From Bacteroidales bacterium (GTDB taxonomy: Bacteria > Bacteroidota > Bacteroidia > Bacteroidales > P3), in NCBI GenBank assembly GCA_017555745.1, contig JAFZFU010000050.1, positions 1-46,089 of the forward strand: a stretch of 46,089 nt of DNA, read 5' to 3'. The position numbers were made by a program, and so were the translations under genes. Positions within the stretch are counted from its first letter, which is position 1, and each line of letters begins with the position of its first letter. The notes beneath the pieces were generated by a model. That model ran no database searches. It was given only the letters and a program-made list of their open reading frames with translations, and was not told the DNA's origin. Positions 35,334-44,599 of this stretch are shown here, piece after piece.

Positions 35334-36341
35334 ATGGCAAAAGTTGCAATTAACGGTTTTGGCCGTATCGGAAGAATGAGTTTTAGAGAACTTTGCACTA
35401 GAAAAAGTGTTGAAGTTGTAGCCATCAACGATTTGACAAGCGCTGATACATTGGCATATTTATTGAAATACGACTCTGTACATGGTCGTTTTGATGGTGA
35501 AGTAAGTGTTGATGGCGATTGTTTGGTTATCAATGGAAAACGCATTCGTGTATATGCAGAAAAAGATCCTGCAAACCTTCCTTGGAAAGAACTAGGAATT
35601 GATATCGTTATAGAATCTACCGGATTGTTCAAAAACCGCGAAAAAATGATGAAACACATCAACGCCGGTGCAAAGAAGGTGGTTCTTACTGTTCCTGCCG
35701 ACACTAAAGAAGATGTTGATGCTACAGTTGTTTTAGGTGTTAACGACCACATCCTTACCAAAGACATACAATTAGTTTCTAATGCATCTTGCACAACAAA
35801 CTGCTTGTCACCTATCGCTAAGGTATTGAACGACAATTTTGGTGTTGTTCGTGGTTTGATGAATACTATTCACTCTTACACCAACGACCAAAAAATCTTA
35901 GATTTACCTCACTCTGATTTGCGTCGTGCTCGTGCAGCTGCTGTATCTATAATTCCTACAAAAACCGGTGCTGCTAAAGCTGTAGGTTTGGTGTTACCTG
36001 AATTAGCCGGAAAACTTGATGGTTTGGCAATGCGCGTTCCTACTCCTGATGGTTCGGTTGTTGACCTTACTGTAGAATTGGAAAAACCTGCTACAAGAGA
36101 AGAAATCAACGCTGCTATGAAAAAAGCTGCCGAAGGTCCTATGAAAGGTATACTTGAATATGTTGACGAACCTATCGTAAGCACTGATATTATAGACAAC
36201 AAACATTCGTCTATTTTCGATTCTTTACTTACTCAAGTATTAGACAACAACTTCGTAAAAGTTGTTTCTTGGTACGACAACGAAAAAGGTTACTCTACTC
36301 GTATTTGTGACCTTACTGAACGTATGGCTCAGTTATTGTAA
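35334..36341 (+). CDS. gapA: Glyceraldehyde-3-phosphate dehydrogenase, type I
   Basis: 335 residues. NAD-binding start VAINGFGRIGRM, catalytic Cys153 in SNASCTTNC, and WYDNEKGYSTR near the C-terminus. The residue after the second strand is Asp (AINDL), which favours NAD over NADP. A monocistronic glycolytic gene with a strong promoter and terminator. Codons look well adapted, consistent with high expression. Confidence 0.97.
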   Translation: MAKVAINGFGRIGRMSFRELCTRKSVEVVAINDLTSADTLAYLLKYDSVHGRFDGEVSVDGDCLVINGKRIRVYAEKDPANLPWKELGIDIVIESTGLFKNREKMMKHINAGAKKVVLTVPADTKEDVDATVVLGVNDHILTKDIQLVSNASCTTNCLSPIAKVLNDNFGVVRGLMNTIHSYTNDQKILDLPHSDLRRARAAAVSIIPTKTGAAKAVGLVLPELAGKLDGLAMRVPTPDGSVVDLTVELEKPATREEINAAMKKAAEGPMKGILEYVDEPIVSTDIIDNKHSSIFDSLLTQVLDNNFVKVVSWYDNEKGYSTRICDLTERMAQLL

Positions 36342-36412
36342 TTCGAACTTCTTATTCGACATAAGACGAATTTAATTTGTACCCATAAAATTTTAATTGT
36401 TAATATACTTGT

Positions 36413-36447
36413 AGAGGATATTCCAACGAGGATATCCTCTTTTTTTT
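36413..36447 (+). terminator. Rho-independent terminator after gapA
   Basis: AGAGGATAT (36413-36421) and ATATCCTCT (36432-36440) form a 9-bp stem with a 10-nt loop, followed by eight T. Confidence 0.88.
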
Positions 36448-36478
36448 CTCTCCTCAATTTTGAACGGTAGTTTCATAA

Positions 36479-36701
36479 TAGAGACCAAATTTATGATAGG
36501 GTATCAATTTATTTACACCCTATCACGAAGAGCGTGAAACCCGGGTCTGAACACTTTCATGGTATACCATAAAATACGGCATTATTATTTCTCTGTATAA
36601 CTGCAGTTTAATATTTTCAAAAAAAGCATCTCGATATCTTTCAATTTTCATCGCGTGGATTTTTGTGCAACTACACGACTGTGATAAATTTTCCTCGTGA
36701 T
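36479..36701. repeat. Structured intergenic sequence sharing motifs with the 14.5 kb array
   Basis: In the gap between gapA and the T9SS cargo gene. TAGAGACCAAATT (36479-36491) differs by one base from TAGACACCAAATT at 14519. A hairpin TGATAGGGT/ACCCTATCA (36494-36525) overlaps a second, TCACG/CGTGA (36523-36537), so the two may exclude each other. ATGGTATACCAT (36559-36570) is a 12-bp palindrome. AAATTTTCCTCGTGAT (36686-36701) repeats parts of the array at 14583-14617 in inverse orientation. No gene is seen from 36448 to 36787. Confidence 0.5.
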
Positions 36702-36787
36702 GTTTTACTCAAACACACTTCCACCGATTATACAACACCACGACAACTATAAATAATTAGGAGAACAAATACATATTTTGTTATGGG

Positions 36788-38800
36788 CTAAAGAACTATA
36801 ACCGTTCCTTTTTGCACATAAGATGTACCATCGGTAAATGTGCAATATATAACATAAACGTATGATGCTTGTTGGACATATTCCCCTTTAAAAGTACCAT
36901 CCCATCCCTGATTTATATCGGTAGTTTCGAATACCAATGTTCCCGCTCTGCTATACACTTGAAAACAATAGCCTTTGCTTTCGGCAAATGTCAACGAAGG
37001 TTTGAATATTTTGTTATTATCTTGCTGAGGAGTGAACGCATTAGGCACCCACACCTCCCCTTTCCTGCTATAAGAAACATAGAGCGATTGAGCCGTGTCG
37101 CGAAATAAATATTCAGAACTGTCACCTTGATATGCCACCATTTTATAACATACCTTTTCAGATAATTGCAAAATATCTTCCTCTTTGTCGCAATAATAAT
37201 TGGTAGCCGATGATATTATATCAAGCAAGCGCCATTGAACATCACTATCTTTCTTTTTATACACCTTGTAATATTCCACCGAATCCCATCCCACATAATC
37301 TGTTCTGAGAATACAGTTTACATCATTTTCTTGTCTCAAAGTCAAGTATATCGGAGACACTTCGTTAGATTTTTTTTCGCTTATTCCACATTCATCTTTC
37401 ACTGCAAGGTAATATGAATATTTTTTGCTCAACAAATCTACACTGCAATCGCTATAGGTCAAAAACTCATCTCCCGTAGGATAAATATAATCGTAGAGTA
37501 CGTATGGGTGTTTATTTTCTTTGCGATAAAGCAAATAGTTTGATGTATAGAACGTTGTATCGACATAAAATAACAAATCCACTACCGAATTATCGTCTCT
37601 TACCGAAGCATAACGTGTATATAAAAACTTGGCCGAATTGGGTACCAATAAATTTATTTCCAAAATATTGGATTCGGAAATCTTTGTAGATGTATTGTCG
37701 GTCGCCACAACCTTTATGTTAACCTTTTCGGTATATTCGGGAACATCAAAACTATATTCCAAATCAATTTCGTCACCATCAACCACCCCGATTTGTTCAA
37801 AATCGGTGGCATTGTTGTAACTTGCATAAATGGCATAATGTAACAATCCGTTGGGCATATTTATGTACTTATTCCAATTTATTTTGATGGTATTACTACA
37901 ATCCACAGCATTTCCTTTCAACACTATATTGTGATAATAAGGAGTAAGAGCACTTGCCGTAAAACACGAGTCGAAGGCATATATACGATAGTCGTATACA
38001 TTTGTAGCGTTTTTTGACTCATCAATATACGAAGTATTATATTTTCCATATATGGTATCCAATGCCATACATGGATTTCCCTGACAAATAAAATACCCCC
38101 AAATATCACTATCGGGACTTGGATTCCAGGACAACTTTATCTGCTGCAAATCTTCGGTAATGGTTATTACGTCAAGCGTACATGGCGATGTCGGCATAGG
38201 GTCGACAAAAAGAGAGCCTTTTGTGTGCGATACGGCCAATGTATCTGCTTCGTTCATAAAAAGAATACGATACACTATTGTGTCGTTGCAAATAGAGCGC
38301 CTAACAGTGTCGCGATACATAAACTCTTCGGTAGTATTGATTTGTTGCCAATCAGTTTTGTTATGTATCTTTCGGTGTATTATATAATAACCGCTATCCG
38401 AATTGGCAATTGACGGAGTGTTCCATATAAGAAACGCTATCAAATATTCGGAACTTATATCAGACACATCCAAATACATTGATTTTACCGAATCAACAAA
38501 CATTGTTCCATTCTTGGTATACAACGTTATTCTATATTTTTGAACGTCATCGTTATTTTCGACAGCTGTATCCGTCCACGATTTAGTACCATAATCCGTA
38601 AATACAGCAACAGGTGAATACTCAATGGTTTGATATTTTTCCACCACACAACTATCGAACATATTTTCTACACCGCTATAACTCCATCGCAAATGTATAT
38701 CACCATTCTCGCCTACCATTATATTTGTAAAATGGAGGCTTTGCGAATGAGCTATCATTGCAAATATCAACAACACTATGGCGGTTACTATGCGTTTCAT
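36788..38800 (-). CDS. Secreted protein with fibronectin-like repeats and T9SS type B sorting domain
   Basis: 670 residues: signal peptide (MKRIVTAIVLLIFAMIAHSQ), a series of beta-sandwich, fibronectin III-like segments (for example WNPSPDSDIWGYFICQG and INWNKYINMPNGLLHYAIYA), and a C-terminal domain of about 80 residues with WVPNAFTPQQDNN, QVYSRAGTLVFE, GWDGTFKGE and a final QKGTVIVL. That end is the gliding-motility-associated, type B signal for type IX secretion. The protein is thus probably moved across the outer membrane and attached to, or released from, the surface. No adhesive or catalytic domain is recognised. It is monocistronic. Confidence 0.88.
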   Translation of the reverse strand: MKRIVTAIVLLIFAMIAHSQSLHFTNIMVGENGDIHLRWSYSGVENMFDSCVVEKYQTIEYSPVAVFTDYGTKSWTDTAVENNDDVQKYRITLYTKNGTMFVDSVKSMYLDVSDISSEYLIAFLIWNTPSIANSDSGYYIIHRKIHNKTDWQQINTTEEFMYRDTVRRSICNDTIVYRILFMNEADTLAVSHTKGSLFVDPMPTSPCTLDVITITEDLQQIKLSWNPSPDSDIWGYFICQGNPCMALDTIYGKYNTSYIDESKNATNVYDYRIYAFDSCFTASALTPYYHNIVLKGNAVDCSNTIKINWNKYINMPNGLLHYAIYASYNNATDFEQIGVVDGDEIDLEYSFDVPEYTEKVNIKVVATDNTSTKISESNILEINLLVPNSAKFLYTRYASVRDDNSVVDLLFYVDTTFYTSNYLLYRKENKHPYVLYDYIYPTGDEFLTYSDCSVDLLSKKYSYYLAVKDECGISEKKSNEVSPIYLTLRQENDVNCILRTDYVGWDSVEYYKVYKKKDSDVQWRLLDIISSATNYYCDKEEDILQLSEKVCYKMVAYQGDSSEYLFRDTAQSLYVSYSRKGEVWVPNAFTPQQDNNKIFKPSLTFAESKGYCFQVYSRAGTLVFETTDINQGWDGTFKGEYVQQASYVYVIYCTFTDGTSYVQKGTVIVL

Positions 38801-39194
38801 CTAAAAAATATTATCAGACATAAATAACGCAATATTTATCCTTTTGGTGTAGAAGTTTGTTATTTTTTTCGTTGAATGTGTTTTCGATTAGTTTTTCGGC
38901 AATAATATTGATTTTGTTATTGTAATGTTTTCACGAGCAAAAACATCATCAAAACACAACAAATTATATCAATCAAACGAAAAGTAAGAGAAAAAAAAGT
39001 AAAGTAGCAATTGTTTTTTATTATTAGAAGAGGAAAAAACGACAAGAGTATAATGCAATAAATCAATAGCATAAAAGAAATGAAACGAAACGGTGAAAAG
39101 ATTTTTGCGAAAAACAATTCTATGTCAGAAAAAAATCGTAACTTTGCCTTTCAAAACACAGAAAAAATATATAAATCCTATAAAACTAAATAAT
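38801..39194. other. Divergent intergenic region, no trusted gene
   Basis: AT-rich spacer upstream of both the T9SS cargo gene and korD. A 66-codon, highly hydrophobic minus-strand frame at 38917-39117 is most likely a product of T-rich sequence. The korD -7 box lies at 39139-39146. Confidence 0.4.
39139..39146 (+). promoter_or_regulatory. Candidate -7 box for the korD-vorB-korB-korC operon
   Basis: TAACTTTG about 49 nt before the korD ATG. The -33 region lacks TTG, so the match is partial. Confidence 0.45.
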
Positions 39195-39413
39195 ATGGCA
39201 GTAAAAGGAGAAATTGTTATTGACAGAGAACGTTGCAAAGGCTGTGCGGTATGCTTAGGAGCATGTCCAAATGCAGTTATTGCGTTGTCAAAAAATGTAA
39301 ACAGCAAAGGCTACAACTATGCCGAAGCAGTAAAAGATGAATGCATAGGTTGTGCAAGCTGTGCTATTGTATGCCCCGATGGTGTAATATCCGTCTATAG
39401 AGCAAAATTATAA
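39195..39413 (+). CDS. korD: 2-oxoacid:ferredoxin oxidoreductase delta subunit, 2[4Fe-4S]
   Basis: 72 residues from the ATG at 39195; the frame is open further upstream to 39093 but that stretch crosses the candidate promoter. Two 4Fe-4S motifs are visible: CKGCAVCLGACP and CIGCASCAIVCP. It carries electrons from the TPP centre to external ferredoxin. First gene of a four-gene operon. Confidence 0.93.
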   Translation: MAVKGEIVIDRERCKGCAVCLGACPNAVIALSKNVNSKGYNYAEAVKDECIGCASCAIVCPDGVISVYRAKL

Positions 39414-39435
39414 ACAGTTAAAAGGAATATAAGAA

Positions 39436-40521
39436 ATGGCAAAAGAATTAAAATTAATGAAGGGTAATGAAGCTATTGCCCAAGCAATGATTGCCAGTGG
39501 TTGTGATGGCTATTTTGGCTATCCTATCACTCCTCAGTCGGAAGTAATGGAAACACTTATGGCAGAAAAACCATGGGAAACAACAGGAATGGTAGTTCTT
39601 CAAGCCGAAAGTGAAGTTGCTTCTATTAATATGGTATATGGTGGAGCAGCTACCGGAAAAAAAGTAGCTACAACATCATCGTCGCCCGGAATCAGTTTGA
39701 TGCAAGAAGGTTTGACTTACTTGGCCGGAGCTGAAATTCCATGTTTGATTATCAACGTTATGCGTGGTGGTCCTGGATTAGGAACTATCCAACCTTCTCA
39801 ATCTGACTACTTCCAATCAACAAAAGGTGGTGGACATGGTGACTATCAATTATTCACTTTAGCACCTGCATCGGTACAAGAAATGTACGACTTCGTATTC
39901 GAAGCATGGGACATAGCTTACAAATATCGCAATCCAGTTCTTATCCTTTCGGATGGTGCTATCGGACAATGCATGGAAAAATTATATACTCGCGACTATG
40001 TTCCACGTTGGACAGAAGAAGAACGTCGTGCCAACGCTCCTTGGGGTACTTGGGGTAAACCAGCAAGCCGTGGACATAACATCATCACTTCTCTTGAACT
40101 TGATTCGGCTAAACAAGAAGTATTCAACCACAAACTTCAAGCCAAATATCGCGTAATGGAAGAAAACGAATGCCGTTATGAAGAAATAATGTGCGACGAT
40201 GCTGAATACATATTCGTAGCTTACGGATCATCTTCGCGTATATCTATGAAAGCTGTACAAATGGCTCGCGAAAAAGGTATAAAAGCAGGTTTGTTCCGTC
40301 CTATCACTCTTTATCCATTCCCTAAAAAAGCTTTAGCTGAAAGAGCAAAACAAGTTAAAGGTATATTGACAGTGGAAATGAGTGCAGGTCAAATGGTAGA
40401 AGATGTACGTTTGGCAACAGAATGCAACGTTAAAGTTGAACACTTCGGACGCTTCGGTGGTATTATACCTACTCCTACTGAAGTATTGGAAGCATTAGAA
40501 AATCAAATTATTAAAGGATAA
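39436..40521 (+). CDS. vorB: 2-oxoacid:ferredoxin oxidoreductase alpha subunit (VorB/KorA)
   Basis: 361 residues. The start KLMKGNEAIAQAMIASGCDGYFGYPITPQSE and TSSSPGISLMQEGLTYLAGAEIP are typical of the alpha subunit of the branched-chain 2-oxoacid or 2-oxoglutarate oxidoreductases, here without a fused gamma domain. Whether the substrate is 2-oxoglutarate (KorA) or 3-methyl-2-oxobutanoate (VorB) cannot be settled from the sequence. It is 22 nt after korD and 6 nt before the beta gene. Confidence 0.92.
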   Translation: MAKELKLMKGNEAIAQAMIASGCDGYFGYPITPQSEVMETLMAEKPWETTGMVVLQAESEVASINMVYGGAATGKKVATTSSSPGISLMQEGLTYLAGAEIPCLIINVMRGGPGLGTIQPSQSDYFQSTKGGGHGDYQLFTLAPASVQEMYDFVFEAWDIAYKYRNPVLILSDGAIGQCMEKLYTRDYVPRWTEEERRANAPWGTWGKPASRGHNIITSLELDSAKQEVFNHKLQAKYRVMEENECRYEEIMCDDAEYIFVAYGSSSRISMKAVQMAREKGIKAGLFRPITLYPFPKKALAERAKQVKGILTVEMSAGQMVEDVRLATECNVKVEHFGRFGGIIPTPTEVLEALENQIIKG

Positions 40522-40527
40522 TTAGTT

Positions 40528-41349
40528 ATGAACACAGATATAGTAAAACCCGAAAATTTGGTTTATTCAAGAACCAAGGTTTTGACTGATGCTACAATGC
40601 ACTACTGCCCTGGTTGTGGTCATGGTACTACACACCGTATTGTAGCCGAAGTAATTGAAGAATTAGGAATACAAGACCAAACTGTAGGTATCGCTCCTGT
40701 AGGATGCTCGGTATTGGCTTACAATTATTTTGACGTAGACTTCCAAGAAGCTGCTCACGGACGTGCTCCGGCCCTTGCTACTGCCGTTAAACGTTTGAAC
40801 CCAAATTTATTCGTTTTCACTTATCAAGGTGATGGCGACTTGGCAGCTATCGGTACTGCCGAAACTATCCACGCTGCTAACCGTGGTGAAAACATCACTA
40901 TGGTATTCGTAAACAATGGTATCTACGGTATGACAGGTGGTCAAATGGCTCCTACCACTCTTGTAGGTATGAAATCGGCTACTACTCCTTACGGACGTAA
41001 CGTAGAATTGAACGGTTATCCATTGCGTCTTACTGAAATATTGGCTACTTTGCCAGGTACTTATTTCGTAACTCGTCAAAGTGTTCATACACCTGCTGCT
41101 GTACGTAAAGCTAAAAAAGCTATCAAACAAGCTTTCGAAAACCAAAAATTGAAAAAAGGTCTTTCGTTCGTAGAAATCGTTTCTAACTGTAACAGCGGTT
41201 GGAAAATGACTCCTGTTCAAGCTAACAAATGGATGGAAGAAAATATGTTCCCCAACTATCCTATCGGCGACATCAAAGTTGAAGGTAAATTAGTTGAAGG
41301 TATCGGTTTAGACAGACTTGTAGTAAGCAGTCCATTAACAGTTAAATAA
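40528..41349 (+). CDS. korB: 2-oxoacid:ferredoxin oxidoreductase beta subunit (TPP-binding)
   Basis: 273 residues. TPP-Mg signature GDGDLAAIGTAETIHAANR followed by FVNNGIYGMTGGQMAPTT. CPGCGHGTTHR near residue 24-34 provides cysteines that may hold the proximal 4Fe-4S cluster. It is the catalytic subunit with alpha. Very regular codon use and short spacings suggest high expression. Confidence 0.94.
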   Translation: MNTDIVKPENLVYSRTKVLTDATMHYCPGCGHGTTHRIVAEVIEELGIQDQTVGIAPVGCSVLAYNYFDVDFQEAAHGRAPALATAVKRLNPNLFVFTYQGDGDLAAIGTAETIHAANRGENITMVFVNNGIYGMTGGQMAPTTLVGMKSATTPYGRNVELNGYPLRLTEILATLPGTYFVTRQSVHTPAAVRKAKKAIKQAFENQKLKKGLSFVEIVSNCNSGWKMTPVQANKWMEENMFPNYPIGDIKVEGKLVEGIGLDRLVVSSPLTVK

Positions 41350-41369
41350 CAAATTAATACAGAAGTAAA

Positions 41370-41921
41370 ATGACAGAAGAAATCATTATAGCCGGTTTTG
41401 GTGGTCAAGGTGTACTTTCGATGGGTAAAATCCTTGCCTACTCAGGCGTTATGCAAGATAAAGAAGTAAGTTGGATGCCTTCATATGGTCCTGAAATGCG
41501 CGGTGGTACTGCTAACGTATCTGTTATCATTAGCGACGAACGTATCAGCTCGCCTATCATCAACCAATTCGACACTGCTATCATCCTTAACCAACAATCG
41601 TTGGATAAATTCGAAAGCAGCGTGAAACCAGGTGGTGTATTGCTTTACGACCCAAATGGTATTACCACTCCTCCTTCTCGTAAAGACATCAACATATACA
41701 AAGTTGCTGCTGCCGAAAAAGCTGCTGAACTTGGTATGGCTAAAGTTTTCAATATGATTATTCTTGGTGCTTTCTTGAAAGTAAAACCTGTTGTTACAGA
41801 AGAATATATCGAAAAAGGTTTGCAAAAATCTCTTCCCGAACGTCACCACAAATTAATACCAGAAAACTTGAAAGCTGTTCAAGCAGGTAAAGAACTTGTT
41901 GAAGCTGTTCAAACATTGTAA
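41370..41921 (+). CDS. korC: 2-oxoacid:ferredoxin oxidoreductase gamma subunit
   Basis: 183 residues with the gamma-domain signature IAGFGGQGVLSMGKILAYSG and WMPSYGPEMRGGTANVSVIIS. It completes the four-subunit enzyme, which in anaerobes generates reduced ferredoxin from a 2-oxoacid and CoA, or runs in reverse for reductive carboxylation. It is 20 nt after korB and followed by a strong terminator. Confidence 0.95.
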   Translation: MTEEIIIAGFGGQGVLSMGKILAYSGVMQDKEVSWMPSYGPEMRGGTANVSVIISDERISSPIINQFDTAIILNQQSLDKFESSVKPGGVLLYDPNGITTPPSRKDINIYKVAAAEKAAELGMAKVFNMIILGAFLKVKPVVTEEYIEKGLQKSLPERHHKLIPENLKAVQAGKELVEAVQTL

Positions 41922-41985
41922 ATATAACTTCGTGTTGTCCGTAATATCGGAAACAACAACCGAAGATATTATATACAAAAACGAT

Positions 41986-42027
41986 ATAAACCCGAAACAA
42001 ACTCAACGTTTCGGGTTTATTTTTTTA
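41986..42027 (+). terminator. Rho-independent terminator after the kor operon
   Basis: AAACCCGAAAC (41988-41998) and GTTTCGGGTTT (42008-42018) form an 11-bp stem, extendable by two A-T pairs, followed by a T-run. Confidence 0.9.
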
Positions 42028-42172
42028 CCAACACACATAAGCGCAAACACTTTTTTACTCCCAAACACGCAAGCAGTATTAAACACTATAAATCAATAAT
42101 AAAGAGTAGCGAAATAATAGTTTTTTTTGACACTGTTTGTAAGTTTTACTTTTATATTTTATTTTTTTTTCG

Positions 42173-42180
42173 TACCTTTG
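42173..42180 (+). promoter_or_regulatory. Candidate -7 box for typA
   Basis: TACCTTTG, 37 nt before the typA ATG. The upstream region is a long T-run with no TTG at the proper spacing. Confidence 0.5.
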
Positions 42181-42217
42181 CACGATTTTAATTTGATAAT
42201 AAAAATATCTATTACAT

Positions 42218-44044
42218 ATGCAAAACGTTCGTAATATTGCTATTATAGCACACGTTGACCACGGCAAAACAACATTGGTGGACCGTATGCTGCACCAAGC
42301 AAAGCTTTTTAGAGAAAATCAAGAAACAGCTAATTTGATACTCGACAACAACGACCTCGAAAGAGAAAGAGGTATCACTATTTTATCTAAAAACGTATCG
42401 GTAAACTACAGAGGTACTAAAATCAACATTATCGACACTCCGGGTCACAGCGACTTTGGTGGCGAAGTGGAACGCGTACTTAACATGGCTGATGGTGTGC
42501 TATTGGTAGTAGATGCTTTCGAAGGTCCTATGCCTCAAACACGTTTTGTATTACAAAAAGCCATAGAACTTAACCTAAAACCAATAGTGGTTATAAACAA
42601 GGTAGACAAACCAAACTGTACTCCCGAACTAACTCAAGAGGCAGTTTTCGACCTAATGTTTAACCTTGGTGCCAACGAAGAACAATTGGATTTTCCAACA
42701 GCATACGGTTCGTCGAAACAAGGATGGATGAGCAACGATTGGAACACTCCAACAGAAGACATTTCGTACCTTATGGACTTGATTGTGGAACACATACCTG
42801 CTCCTAAAGAAGAAGAAGGTAACACACAGATGATGATTTCGTCGTTGGACTACAGCTCATATATAGGTCGTATAGCAGTGGGTAGACTACAACGCGGCAC
42901 TCTACAAGCCGGACAAGACGTTATGCTTGTAAAACGCGATGGCACACAAATACGTTCGAGAGTAAAAGAACTATATGTATTTGAAGGCTTAGGAAAAGAA
43001 CGCATAAAAGAACCGGTATCGCAAGGCGAAATAGCAGCAGTATTGTTGGATTTGGACAAAAACGTAAACTTCGAAATTGGCGATTCGATATGCGATATAG
43101 ACAACCCCGAACCTCTAAAACCTATCAAGATTGACGAACCTACAATGAGTATGTTGTTCACCATCAACAACTCTCCTTTCTTTGGAAAAGAAGGAAAATT
43201 TGTAACATCGCGTCACTTGAGAGACAGACTTTACAAAGAATTGGAAAAAAACTTGGCTATGCGTATCGAAGAAACCGATAGCCCCGATTCTTTGATAGTA
43301 TATGGCCGCGGTATACTACACCTTTCAATACTTATCGAAACAATGCGTAGAGAAGGCTACGAACTGCAAGTGGGTCAGCCAAAGGTAATATTGAAAGAAA
43401 TAGACGGCAAAAAACACGAACCCGTAGAACAACTTACAATATTGGTTCCCGAAGAATTTTCGAGCAAAGTAATAGACATAGTTACACGCAGAAAAGGCGA
43501 AGTAAACACCATAGATACCAAAGGCGATCGTGTACAACTTGAGTTTACAATACCATCAAGAGGTATAATAGGACTACGAAACAACCTGCTTACAGTAAGT
43601 AACGGCGAAGCCATTATAGCACACCGTTTCAAAGACTTCGAGCCTTGGAAAGGCGAAATGGGAACATACAAAATGGGTGCCCTTATAGCCAAAGAAACAG
43701 GCACATCAACAGCATATAGCATAAGCAAATTGCAAGACAGAGGTCAATTCTTCATCGAACCCGGCGAAGAAGTATACACAGGACAAGTGGTAGGCGAAGG
43801 TTTAAGACCCGACACCGATATTGTAATAAACGTAGTGGTAAGTAAAAACCTTACAAATATGCGTAGCAAGAGTGCCGATGATAAATCCACTACCATACCG
43901 GCAACAAAATTCTCGCTCGAAGAAGCAATGGAATACATACGCGAAGACGAGTATTTGGAAATAACTCCACAATCGTTGCGTATACGCAAAATACTGCTCG
44001 ACGAAACTCAACGTAAAAGAGCAACTAAAAACGACGAAGAATAA
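42218..44044 (+). CDS. typA: Translational GTPase TypA/BipA
   Basis: 608 residues, full length. G1 HVDHGKTTL, G2 ERERGITIL, G3 DTPGHSDFG, G4 NKVDKP, then EF-G-like domains and the BipA C-terminal domain ending near EYLEITPQSLRIRK. It binds 70S ribosomes and aids 50S assembly, mainly under stress or cold. It is a single gene with a terminator at 44079-44109. Confidence 0.97.
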   Translation: MQNVRNIAIIAHVDHGKTTLVDRMLHQAKLFRENQETANLILDNNDLERERGITILSKNVSVNYRGTKINIIDTPGHSDFGGEVERVLNMADGVLLVVDAFEGPMPQTRFVLQKAIELNLKPIVVINKVDKPNCTPELTQEAVFDLMFNLGANEEQLDFPTAYGSSKQGWMSNDWNTPTEDISYLMDLIVEHIPAPKEEEGNTQMMISSLDYSSYIGRIAVGRLQRGTLQAGQDVMLVKRDGTQIRSRVKELYVFEGLGKERIKEPVSQGEIAAVLLDLDKNVNFEIGDSICDIDNPEPLKPIKIDEPTMSMLFTINNSPFFGKEGKFVTSRHLRDRLYKELEKNLAMRIEETDSPDSLIVYGRGILHLSILIETMRREGYELQVGQPKVILKEIDGKKHEPVEQLTILVPEEFSSKVIDIVTRRKGEVNTIDTKGDRVQLEFTIPSRGIIGLRNNLLTVSNGEAIIAHRFKDFEPWKGEMGTYKMGALIAKETGTSTAYSISKLQDRGQFFIEPGEEVYTGQVVGEGLRPDTDIVINVVVSKNLTNMRSKSADDKSTTIPATKFSLEEAMEYIREDEYLEITPQSLRIRKILLDETQRKRATKNDEE

Positions 44045-44078
44045 CGTTATTACAACCCGAGATAATCAATACTCTAAA

Positions 44079-44109
44079 AGCTCTCATCTCTGTATGAGGG
44101 CTTTTTTTT
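44079..44109 (+). terminator. Rho-independent terminator after typA
   Basis: AGCTCTCAT (44079-44087) and ATGAGGGCT (44094-44102) pair with one G-T wobble, loop CTCTGT, followed by a T-run. Confidence 0.85.
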
Positions 44110-44132
44110 GTAGACTGTAGCAAAAAAAAGAG

Positions 44133-44254
44133 AATATGTTTTTTCGAAAACCCAAAAAAGAAAAAACATATTACTATATACTATTCATATCGTATATATA
44201 ATATAATATTATATAGAAAAAGAAACAGCAGGTAGGGAGGTAGGGTTGGTATGG
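44133..44254 (+). repeat. Repeat element copy A: stem-loop, AT-rich core, G-rich end
   Basis: Begins with a 13-bp perfect stem, AATATGTTTTTTC (44133-44145) and GAAAAAACATATT (44160-44172). A core with CATATCGTATATA follows, then ATAGAAAAAGAAACAGCAGG leading into GGTAGGGAGGTAGGGTTGG and TATGGG. The G runs could support a G-quadruplex. Confidence 0.65.
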
Positions 44255-44321
44255 GAATAATATGTTTAATTTTGCAGTCTGAAATAAAAAGAGTTTTAGT
44301 TTAACAGACCGAAGTATGTAC

Positions 44322-44452
44322 GTGTTTTTCGAAAAACAAAAAGAAAAACACAATAGCGGTATATATATATCATAATCATATCGTATATATATAGTAATAT
44401 TATATACTATCTATATATAGAGAAAAAGAAGACAGCTGGTAGGATGGTAGGA
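44322..44452 (+). repeat. Repeat element copy B, direct orientation
   Basis: Stem GTGTTTTTC (44322-44330) and GAAAAACAC (44343-44351), then a core with the same CATATCGTATATA and a TAATATTATATA stretch, then AGAAAAAGAAGACAGCTGG and GGTAGGATGGTAGGA. The stem sequence differs from copy A but stays fully paired; the order of parts is the same, about 189 bp away. Confidence 0.65.
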
Positions 44453-44599
44453 TAATAAGTTTTCATTTTAGTTGGCAAACTAAAAAACAAATAATATTTT
44501 ATCATTAAGTTCAAATTATAAAACATATCCACTTTAAAGAAAAAGAATATATTTTTTGCAGTGTTTATCTATATATAATTTGGTGTTTTTATATTCAAA

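Noticed and set aside
38917..39117. 66-residue hydrophobic minus-strand frame
   Set aside because: Almost all residues come from T-rich codons in an AT-rich spacer; it has no promoter and lies antisense to the korD leader. A real small membrane protein cannot be fully excluded.
39093..39194. 34-residue upstream extension of korD
   Set aside because: It spans the candidate -7 box at 39139 and is not ferredoxin-like.
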